From: Diaporthe sp. PMI_573
Taxonomy: Eukaryota > Ascomycota > Sordariomycetes > Diaporthales > Diaporthaceae
DNA: 64,000 bases
Assembly: GCA_021399435.1 (NCBI GenBank)
Contig: JAJTUP010000017.1
Span: forward strand, 496,001 to 560,000
Direction of reading: 5' to 3'
Shown: positions 54,600 to 64,000 of the stretch, one piece after another
Position numbering within the stretch: position 1 is the first letter of the stretch
How the letters are laid out: every line of letters begins with the position of its first letter
Position numbers and translations under genes: made by a program
The notes under the pieces: model-generated
Told to the model about the DNA's origin: nothing
Databases searched by the model: none
The model's input: the letters and a program-made list of their open reading frames with translations, nothing else

Positions 54600-57500
54600 C
54601 CATGCTATTGTTAAATCTAGTTATTATTCTATATAGCTTACTTACTAGTACGCTCTGGGTTACTCTTTTATACTTTATTAAACTCTAGTATATAATATTC
54701 CTATAGATTTTAAAGTCTTCCCTTGTATAGTTAGTTTTTACTACTAGTATAATAATGAAGCCTAGTTGTAAACTAAGGTCTATATTGTTGGTAAAGGATT
54801 TGTCTGTAAAAACATAGAGCTTTGTATACTTTAGGTTAAGTAGAATAAATGTAATCCCTCTTTTAGGGTTTTCCATCTACTACTTGATTTATATATTAAG
54901 TGTATCTATGTCTTTCTTCTCTGGGTCTTTGATTTAAGCTGCTGATGATAGGTTGTATGTAGCTTCTGGTTGGTAGATTGATGTAATATAGGTACCCTTT
55001 ATACACTGGGTAATATACTATTAGGGTGTATCTTTAGCCTCTAGGTTAATTGGTACTAGGTTTGCTACTTGGCCCTTCTGTATAAAGGTAATGTTGTTCC
55101 TATTAAACTTAATCTTCCCTCTATTAAACTTAATTGGCTGTTTTGGTCCTAGGATTTGCTTATCCTTTACACGGAACTTTTTATTATATAGTTCCTTTTC
55201 TTCTTTTCCAGAGAATTAGGTAGTTGCAAAGCTGAAGGTATTATCTGTCTGTATCCTAGTAATTCTAAAGTCGTGCGGTCTGTTTGTAGTAAATAATAGG
55301 TATGGATTGTATGTAGAAACCTTTATTTCCAGGGCTTTAGTATGGTGTGAGTAGTATGTTTTGTATTAATGTAGGCCTGACTCTGCCAGCCTGTACAATG
55401 GCTTCTGGATTAAAAGAATTGTCTTTAGTGGATATCTGTCACACAGCTTAACTAGCAGCTCTGCCAGAATAGTACGAGTAAGGGGGTTGCGTGATTGGAT
55501 ATAGGCCTGTATAATGTCCCTTAATTCTCCTTGGCAGTGAAAGTGTAGTACAAGGGTTGGTCCTAGTGTAAGGATGAGTTTCTGGCTTATTTTTTGGATA
55601 GTAGGAGCTTGGGTTAGGATTGCCTCCTTCTCTAAGTCTCTATACCCTTGTATAACCAGCCTAGACTTTTCTATCGGCTTAGTCAACCTGTTCTTTACCT
55701 CTTATACTATCCTTGTCTTGAAGATCCAGAGCCTACTATATTGTCTTGCATTGTATTGAATGAATCGGAAGATATCCTTACTGGCTAGTGTGTCTATTTC
55801 TAGTGCATCAGACTCTTTAAATGGTCTTCCAGGAGTAGTGATAACGTTGTCTTGGCAAAGTTTGACTGCCAAATTGTACGAGTTTTTCTCCTTCTAGGTG
55901 AGAAAAATACCCGGCAGCTGTAGTATGTATGTGACGAAGGTTGGTTGTACGGCAGCTTTGCGTAAGCGCCCTCTTCTTCTGGGCTAGGTACTTTGTATAA
56001 CAGCCTTTCTTAGCCGGCCTCTTTGCCTAGTAGGAGGTTGTTCTTGTACAACAGGTTTCAGTGTATCTAACTCGTCTTGGGGAATGGTTTCTACTATACA
56101 GTAATATAGTTTAATATATGTTACCTGTATTTAAATTAGTCTATTTGTCGTACCTACTGTGATTATATATCCCTTGATACTATTGACTTTGTACGGTCCT
56201 TTCTATCCTTTATTTTCTCTCTAGATCAGGACGTCGCTCTAAATTAGTAGAGATAGGGTAGATTGGAGGTCCAGGCCATTTCTAGTGTTAATTATATAGT
56301 TAACTTCTACTTCGGCTTAAATTATACATAGCATCTTTATTGCTTTCTAAACTGCTAGTGCTTGTCATACAATATTTAGTAAGGGCGGCAAATCCTATAA
56401 TATCTATGGATATACTCTAAAAACTAGGAGTATTGGTATAATACCATTTTATCCCGCAGTATCATTTAGTACCTTTACGGCTATCTATAGGAGTGTTTCG
56501 TTGTCTGTACAGTAGCCAATCTTAGCCTTTAGAATTTTAAAAGCTTTTCTTAGGGGGCCGTATAAGTGTTTAACCTTACCTAAAGCCTAGTGTACCTCTA
56601 TAGGCATTTCTTTACACGTAATTCCTATGATTTTTACATTATTCCGAAATTCCTCTAAAGCAAAGTTGGTTTCCGAATTATATATAATGTAGTCTGGTAG
56701 ACTAATGTATGTATAGATCCAGTACTTACAGAGTACATTCTAGGTATCTTATACGGAAAGAGAGCTGAGAAATGTAGCTGCTTGGAAGCTTGTGTCTGAG
56801 TTGATTATATGAAGTGTATTCCTTTTACCTAGGTATACGACGTTAATAACCATTTTGTAGTTAAAGTGGCTTTTGTCTTTGATTGAGAACTTGAATTTCT
56901 TTGGTAATAGATTATATAATTGGCAGAAGTAGTAGAACTTCTAAATCTTCTCTAGGATTACCTTTTTAATATTATTATACTCTACATTTCTTAATAGCTT
57001 GTATAGCCTGTCTGTATGAGGGTGCCCAAATTGTCTGTGGAGTCTCCTAAGCTGTAGCTCTGTAAGGAATACTCTGGCTTCTATACGGCTTGTGTTGAAG
57101 AATGTACGGCCCCATTTCCTAACTACTGGAATTATTATATCCCCTTGTACGATAACATCTAATAGGTTGTTAAAGTATACCTTTAGCCTATCTACATTGT
57201 ATAGAGAGAATAGAAAAGGGGTTAATATATTAAGGATATAGTATGTAACACTTCCTAGCTAGTTTACAACCTTAATTATATCAACTGCTAAGATAGCATT
57301 ACTATTGCCAAATTTAACCTTGGCTATATCTGTACCCTAATTAATCTTTATACCTGGGTTCTCTTATATATAGGCTAATACTTGTAGCATCCCTACTGTA
57401 GAAAACTTGGCAGCTTTTGTATCCTAGAGCTCCCCCTGATACTTTATACTATATAGGTTATGCAGTACAAATTGACTTACTTTAGTCACTTTTGGGGCTA

Positions 57501-58060
57501 TGTAGATATCTTCCCCAGTTGTGCAGTAGTTGAATGCAAAATCTACTAGATTCTGTTGGGGGATAGCCTCATCGTCTGTATCCTATGGATCAAATAGTGA
57601 GTCTTCTACTTTGTACAGTAGATCCTCTCCTTCGTACTCAAGCAAGTAGGTAGCAAACTTCTCCTTTTCCAGGATAGGTTCTTGCTTAAAGTCTTCGCAC
57701 GCCTGGAGGTATTGTTTTCGTGCGTCTATCCTTTCCTTGTCTGTATAGTTTGTAGACCAACACCCTTCTTTCTTGCACACAAAGCATTTCTGTTGGTACG
57801 GCCCTGACTGCCAAGGGTCAGGGGTCTTTGCACGTGCAAATAGGGGCGAGCAAAAGGAACCACCATACGTGTCTGGGTACGGGTTCGAATTCTTGCTACG
57901 GAAAGAAGAAGAGAGGTTATCGCCATCGTGGGCGCCGAAGCACTTAGTGTAGTGGCCAGCCCTCTGCTGACTAAGCCAGACCGGCCCTTCTGATTGGCCA
58001 CAACCAGGCCAGGCATGCAGTCCCTTCAACAGTCACCAAATCCACACTGGCAGTCTTTTA
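54600..58060 (-). mobile_element. Ty1/Copia retrotransposon remnant, copy A
   Basis: Reading right to left. The Gag C-terminal part is at 57583-58029, with a CCHC-like knuckle CFVCKKEGCW and no stop. Then come 1.9 kb of AT-rich, stop-filled integrase-region sequence. Reverse transcriptase at 55366-55686 (KSRLVIQGYRD, then LTQAPTIQKISQ) follows. The pol end is at 54685-54876 (TKLYVFTDKSFTNN). Order Gag-IN-RT-RNase H fits Copia, not Gypsy. The middle is far more AT-rich than the Gag end, consistent with uneven RIP. The Gag N-terminus and both LTRs were not found; the element breaks off at about 58.06 kb against copy B. Confidence 0.85.
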
Positions 58061-58065
58061 ATCGT

Positions 58066-61000
58066 TTAAAAAGCAGCATGTCCTAAAGAACGCCGTAATC
58101 GGCTAAAAAGCCCACAAAAGCCCCAAACACTTAAATGATCGTTAGGCCCTTCCGGCATGCCCCAACAATCCCATAGGCGCCCTCCTATTGGCTGTCCCTG
58201 CCGGCCAAGTGAGGACAGTCCACAAACCCTTCTATACGCACCGTCAGCTCGTTTGTTGACACAAAGCATTCCAGCGCCTTGTTTGGTAATAACTTCGTCA
58301 GGGCGTCTGCCGGGTTATCGTCGCCATAGATCCACCGGATCTCGCTAATCTCCCTTCTCTCGTATAACTAGCGGAGGGCGAGAATATCTACCATCAGCCT
58401 CTTCTCTTTGGTGGTTCCGAGCTTAACCAGGTACTTATATAGTAAGTACGAGTCGGTATAGACAACAAGAGGTACCCAGGGAAGCTCTAGTTGGTTGGCA
58501 ATGAGGTGAAGCATGGCGGATACCACGGTGGCACTGTCAAAACCACTGGCTATGCCGTATATCTCTAACGCTAGCACGCTCCGGGTTACCCTTTTATACT
58601 TCGTTAAGGACTAGTGCAAGATGTTACCATATATCTTCTGCTGGGTTCCATTGCCATTCGGCTCCTCGGTAGCTAATGCAAGTACAAAGCCAATTTGCAA
58701 GCTTAGATCCCGGTTATTAGTAAACAACCTGTCGACAAAGACAATTAGCTTGGCAATAGTTAGGTCAAGGGGTATATATTAGAGCCTACAAGCGAAGTTG
58801 TTAATTTACCACCCAAGTTGCTTATTCAGCTTGGTATAGTCCTCGTTTATAGGTAATTAGGCTTAAGCGGTAACAGAGAGGTTAAATATGGCTTCTGGTT
58901 AGTAGATAGAGGCTATATACGCCCTATGGGCCCTTTGCTTAAGGTAGCGTTATGTATGGTCAGGTAACTTCTGGTTAATTATTACAATCCTCTCTACCTA
59001 GCCCTTCTAGTTAATGTCAAGGGATCCATCCTTATGAAGTAATAGCTGGGTACCATTGTAGTCAATAGGGCTAGTAGGCGTGAGGGTTGTTTTCAGCTTA
59101 TAGACAATCTTAGCTTTCTGGATCTTCTTCTCTTCTTTAGCCGAAAAAGCCGGGATACCGAGAATGAGGGTATCGTTGGTTTGCATTCCTACTAGCCTAA
59201 ATAATTCTACTGGGCCTTCTGTAACGAGAAGGCACGGGTTAAAAGTTAATATCCTTATCTTTAACTGTTTATAATGGTGGCAATAGTATATTGCCTACCA
59301 GTATATACCTGTCTTGGCGATGCTATATAAGGGTTTTATTACCCTTATAATTATGCCTGGAGGGTATTGTGGCCTTAGCTTAGTGGGTAATTAGGCTAGA
59401 ATTAGCCGGAATAGCCTTGATTTTAACTGAGGGTATGCCTAGGTAATATTATAAAGTTTAACCACTATTCTTCTCTGTAATAGGGACAGGGTAAGTACCA
59501 TAATTAGCCGTTGGCTAACCCATTAAATTATTAATAATTAGGTAAAGATATCTTTCTTACCTATATTATTATACCCTTAAACCACAAGGCATAACTTCTT
59601 ATATAGTTTAGTGCTTTTATTCTTAACTTTACGTACTATATGGGACTTGAATAGCTGAATAGCCCTATAGGTAATAGAGTTGAAATGCTTAAAGTTAAAG
59701 ACATTACATGCTACTAGATTGTCTATCTCGGAAGCGTCAGATTCTTTAAATAGGGCGCTAGGCGTTGTAATAATCCCATCTAATTGTAGCTTTGTCGCCA
59801 GCTTAAAGTTATTCTCTTCTTTTTATAACATTATAGTATATAGGCTGGCAGTAAGGCGCCGTGGGCGGTCGTGGCGGCGGGGTGCTGTAGGGGTGTTGCC
59901 CCAAATGTAAATTATGCCCCTTTCTGCAGGATGGCTTCCCAGGGTACCTGCTGGGTGCATGGTATAGCTGTTGGCGGTATTGTCTATGGGTTCTGGCCCT
60001 GGGCTGGGCTCTTTACAATAGTATGGCTAAACGGCCGTCGACTGGAATTTTACAGGGCCGTTAGGTAGGTTGACTGTAATGTTGTGCCCTTCCGTGGCTA
60101 GTAGTTTAAACGGCCCTTGCTAGCCTTTTTTTTCCCGCCATACCCAAACATTGCTTTATAGTGGTAATGTTAGCTAGTGGGTAACATTAGGTCTGTTGCG
60201 GCTATAAAGTGTGGTATTGAGCTGCTGCTCTGCTGAGGCCTTTCGAAGTACTTTTATAGCTTTAGTAATAGCTTCAGCCCTCTTTAGAGTTGACTGGGAA
60301 GGGGGCAAATTGGTGTTTATCCGGGGAAAAGCACTAAAAACGAGCAGTATAGGCACTAGCCCGTCTAGCCCGGCTATATTGTTAATGGCCTTTATGGCTA
60401 TCTAAAGGATAGTGTTGTTAGTAAATAATCTAGATAGCTTGGTGTTAAGAATATTAAAAGTATAGTATAACGGGTAGTAATACTTCTCTACCTTACCTAC
60501 TGACTAATAGGCTTCTATAAGGACCTGCTTATAAATAATGCTTATTAGCCTGGCCTTGTTTCTAAGCTCTGCGGAGGTAAAGTTGGTGCCGGCATTGTGG
60601 ACCAGCCAATTAGGGGGTCTTAAATAGCTGTCTATCTACATTATCTGGAGGGCCTCCTACGTATCTTTGGTGGAAAGGGATCTGAGGAAGCAAGTGGCTT
60701 GAAAAGAAGTGCCCGAGTCTACTATATGTAGCATTGGGCGACCCTTTAGGTATATGACGTTAACCAGTAGTTTATAGTTAAAGTTAACGTTGTCTTTTAA
60801 TGTAAATTTAAACTGTTTAAAGGTATTGGCATTTAGCTAGCAAAGGTAGCAAAACTTAGATACGGCTTCTAGAGCCGCTGTCTCTATTGAGTAGCCAGTG
60901 TTGGCCAGGAGATGGTTTAGCTGGTCAACTAAAGGATGCCTAAATTGGCAATATAGTTATTGAAGCTCTATTTTAGTAAAGAAAGTAGCTATAGAAGTAG

Positions 61001-62830
61001 GACTGTACCTAAAGGGAGAAAACCACAGGTAGCCCTACTTTCTCATTACTAGAATGACTATTTTGGTACCATTAGGCCGGTGTTATACTAGCTTATTGGT
61101 GGTATTTCGGAGAAACACACTAAGGGTGTCTATATCTGTAATTGAGAATAGAAAAGGGGTCGAGGCATTTATTACGTAAAATGTAATATCCCTAAGCGGC
61201 GTTACAATAGTAGTTGTGCCTTTTAATAAGGAATGTAGCCTTTTGCCAAACCTTATAGTGGCTTTATTGGTATGTAAGGAATCTAGGCTAACTTTTAGGT
61301 CCTCTCGCTAGAGGGCCAAGTACTGGTTGTAGCCTACTGTAGAGTATTTGGCCGTACTTGTATCGGGCATAATGTCCTGAAATTTATGGCAAGAGTATTG
61401 GTCTTTAAGAAGGAAGACATTAGTAACGGCCCTGTCGACCTCTTTAGGTTCCTCTACTGGTGAGGGGTTAAGATAATAGAAAAAGGCTAAATCTATCAAA
61501 AAGTAGTGGGCTATATAGCTACTATTGTCGTCTTCTTTGGCAGTAGTTACTTGGCCGGTAGGCGTGCCTTTAGCGTCCTCTATACTGGCCAAGAAGGCAT
61601 TAACTTTGCCGCTATAGGTAGCCTCTTGGGTATACTTGTAGGCCATTAGGAACTAACAATAGGCACACTGGCGTTCTTCGGTTATATAGTTGGTAGACCA
61701 ACAACCTTCTTTGCCATATACAAAGTAATGTTTCTTAGTTAGGTCTAATAGTCGAGGGGCTCCCTGCTGTAGTGATGGTGGGCGTGTGGTGGCCCTTCTA
61801 GGGGCACTATAACTGCTCTGCTTATTATTGGTGTAGCGGCAATTAAGATAGTAAGTCTCATTGTTGCCTTCAGCAGCAAATGGGCCGGGATTAGTAAGAA
61901 AGTACTAGGAAGGCTGCTTATGTTTTAGACTTAGATTAAGAGAGGTGTAGAGGTCTTAAAATAGCTTCTTGTATGGGGCCGAGGGCGTAAATAGTGTATA
62001 TTTGAAGTCTGGCACGCCCTTATAGGCGCGAAGAACGGTTATTTTGAGAGTATTGTCACCCTTGTAGCCGTGGCTAAGTGCCTGTTGGCATAGCTAAAGC
62101 TTGTCCAGTAGGGCTTGTAGCACTTCTTGTGGGTTTTTCTCAGCGTTTTTGGGGTCTTTGCACATGTTAGAGAAGGTTAGGCTGGTCTAGTTACTAAAGT
62201 ACTGCTAATAGTTAGTATCGGTATTAAAATAGGTCTTTAGCTTGGCGTATACCTGGGCGAAGCTATTGTTGATACTAATATATGTAAGATAGTACTTTTT
62301 GGCACGGTTAGTGAGAATCTGGGGAAGTAGGGCATGAAATTGGCTAGGGTCGACCTTATTAAAGTAGTAGATATTTAAAAATACCTTGATTTTGTCGTCT
62401 AAGAAGTTGTACAGGTCACCACTCTACTTCTGCGCTGGGTCCCAGCTCTTAAGAAAGCAAGCTATCTATTCTGGCTCTATTTAAACGTTAGGCACGTGGC
62501 GAGGAGGGAGGCCCTGGTAGTCGTTCCATGGTTGGGGCTAATGGCAGTATGGCATTGGCGTCTGGGCCGGGTATTCCTCCCGTGGGTCGTGGGGAGCCTC
62601 AGGCTGAAAGGGGTTGTAAGGGGTCCCGGGGGCTCGTGATAGTTGCCGGCCGGCCGGGCCCGGTGTTGCGTCCCGCCAGGTAACCGCCGGGGCCGGGGTG
62701 GTGGTCGGCGGCCGGGTCGGGTGTTCTACCGACTCGACGATAGGGGCAAAAGGGGGCCCGCCGCCTAGGGCGGAAGGAGCTGGCGTTTGGATATCCCTTC
62801 CGGGCGGTCTTTGAAATCGTTGTGCCATCC
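58066..62830 (-). mobile_element. Ty1/Copia retrotransposon remnant, copy B
   Basis: Reading right to left: Gag starts at 62828 (MAQRFQRPPGRDIQ) with a Pro-rich N-terminus, runs on with many TAG/TAA stops through KVDPSQFHALLPQIL, and reaches the same knuckle as copy A in altered form (KEGCWSTNY near 61.7 kb). A further open piece is at 61308-61646. Integrase and reverse-transcriptase regions (58.6-61.2 kb) are heavily mutated. RNase H keeps VVYTDSYLLYKYLVKLGTTK at 58.4-58.5 kb and GDDNPADALTK near 58.3 kb. It lies head-to-tail with copy A, the same orientation. LTRs not identified. Confidence 0.87.
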
Positions 62831-64000
62831 TTAATTTGGGCGCGAATTTAACCTCGTGGGCCTTGTCTTCCGGCCACTTGGGACAACGTTCTTTGTCAAG
62901 AAGGGAAACAAGTTGGTCAACCGTACGGGTACTTCTTCCGTTGCCCGAGAAGATGCCGTGGGCCTGGAGGAAGCATCGTAGCTCTAACCACCAGCGGCTT
63001 TCGACGGCTTTGAAGCTATCGATAGTCTATCTCTTGAAATAGGCCTGATACTCGTAGAGAAGATTGCTGTCAACAAGGTTGATCTGTTGTAGCTTGTCCA
63101 TAGCTTTGAATAGATATGTTGTCATGTTTGTTTTGTCCCTATCTAAAGGGTTACTTGGTGTGTCCTATTGAGTAAAGTCGATCCGGGTCTAGCTATTAGC
63201 AGGCATGGTGTACTGCTTGGGAAGGGAGTCTAAGTAGACTTGAAGACGGTCTGAGGGGCGCCACCCCATTGTCGTGCTAGTGCCTGCCGCTGGGGGTACG
63301 CTTCGGGACGAAGAAGAAGAAGCCTCGGCCATCTTCTAGTACTTCCGGGCGAGAAGATCTCGTCTTCTGAGCGAGAAGAAAAGAGGGGGACCAACCACTG
63401 GGTGTAGTTCCTGTTGTGGTTAAGGATGGCTATTTGGGCCTACCGGAGGGGGGGGGGGACCACCAGATGAAGGAGGAGGACCACTAGAAGAAGGAGCAGG
63501 ACCAGCCGCCACGGTATTCACGCTTCTTCAGCAGGTGGTTTGTTTGTTTACTTCCGGGAGACTAGAAGAAGGAGAAGGCGAAGGCGAACAAGTTGAAGGC
63601 GATGAAGGGTAAGGAGCCGCCGCCGCCGTAGTTGGCGACGTCGGCTTTGACGCGAATAGTGGTGACGAGAACCAGCACACCGCCGCAATGGCAAGTGGCG
63701 AAGAGATCTGGATGAGAGAGAGAAAGAGAGAGAGGCACCGTTGCCCGCTGCCACCGAACAGCGGTGATGGCGCCGGGGCAGGACAGCCGGCACGCCGTTG
63801 CCCGCTGCCACCGAGCAGCGGTAATGGTGTCGGGGCAGGGGCGTCGTCGTTAGCAGCGACGAGGTAGCCGTAGCCTTCCCGGTGGCCTCGGATCTGTAGA
63901 AAAGAGGGTATCGTGACACTCACTGCTACGGCTTATGACCGGCACAAGAACCATTCACCCGTAGGTGGTGGTTTTCGGCAAACGGCAACTATTACTGTGT
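62831..64000. other. GC-rich, repeat-containing edge, possibly the leader of Copia copy B
   Basis: No supported gene. GC content returns to normal, with GAAGAAG and GAGAGA runs and a duplicated block (63738-63840). Minus-strand frames at 63528-63923 are open in two registers at once, which points to biased composition and not to a gene. By position it could be the 5' leader and LTR of copy B, but I cannot delimit either. Confidence 0.4.
63738..63840. repeat. Two tandem copies of a 57-bp unit
   Basis: CCGTTGCCCGCTGCCACCGA starts both copies (63738 and 63795); each continues through an AGCGGT(G/A)ATGG block to CGGGGCAGG. Over the shared 45 bp there are about four mismatches. Confidence 0.85.

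Noticed and set aside
63528..63923. 131- and 123-codon minus-strand frames at the right edge
   Set aside because: Two registers are open over the same bases and both give Ser/Pro/Arg low-complexity peptides created by GAAG and GAGA runs and the 57-bp repeat.
1..64000. tRNA genes, rRNA, CRISPR arrays, biosynthetic megasynthase genes
   Set aside because: I found no convincing tRNA box pattern, no rRNA and no regularly spaced repeats. No polyketide or peptide synthetase is present, so the secreted enzymes here are not part of a visible secondary-metabolite cluster.

Overview
The window is nuclear DNA of a filamentous ascomycete (Pezizomycotina, most likely a Sordariomycete). The genes are monocistronic and carry short introns (mostly 48-95 nt) with GT-AG borders and CTRAC/CTAAY-type branch sites. 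The families are typical of filamentous fungi: a GH18 chitinase of the killer-toxin-like subgroup, LysM proteins, DHA-type and MFSD1-like MFS transporters, and a C2H2/'LAWLG' protein. The transposons show TAG/TAA stops of the kind repeat-induced point mutation (RIP) leaves. I cannot name the species. All exon borders were worked out by hand from splice signals and reading-frame closure.

Layout. 0-6.3 kb is housekeeping: a small unknown gene (10-477, minus), mitochondrial ketol-acid reductoisomerase (2497-3959, plus) and a PLP-dependent serine/threonine dehydratase or serine racemase (4958-6234, plus). 6.9-19.8 kb is a chitin-directed block: a five-LysM secreted protein (6891-8682, minus), a divergent three-LysM secreted protein (9490-11253, plus), an unknown gene (11546-12439, minus) and a very large secreted GH18 chitinase with two CBM18 modules (13531-19771, plus). 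20.3-23.7 kb holds an NAD(P)-dependent reductase/epimerase and a secreted metallo-beta-lactamase-fold hydrolase. 25.26-30.95 kb is one decayed LINE with a 13-bp target-site duplication. 31.3-37.0 kb is a 1419-aa C2H2/LAWLG gene whose third intron has been enlarged by a 1171-bp hAT transposon with an 8-bp target duplication. 37.7-51 kb carries a single-pass membrane protein, a secreted carboxymuconate-cyclase-like propeller, two divergent MFS transporters, a truncated SDR, a DUF7730-like gene and a secreted DUF1593 (nucleoside-hydrolase-like) protein. From 51.2 kb the sequence decays through an MFS relic into about 12 kb of mostly AT-rich retroelement remains, including two head-to-tail minus-strand Copia copies.

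How the genes fit together. The clearest functional group is the LysM/LysM/chitinase block. The chitinase would cut chitin outside the cell, and the LysM proteins would bind chitin or its oligomers, shielding the fungus's own wall or sequestering fragments. The two LysM genes share one 807-bp intergenic promoter region. The chitinase has CBM18 modules but no LysM of its own. The right half looks like an accessory compartment: transposon insertions, gene relics and secreted enzymes beside a RIP-type AT island.
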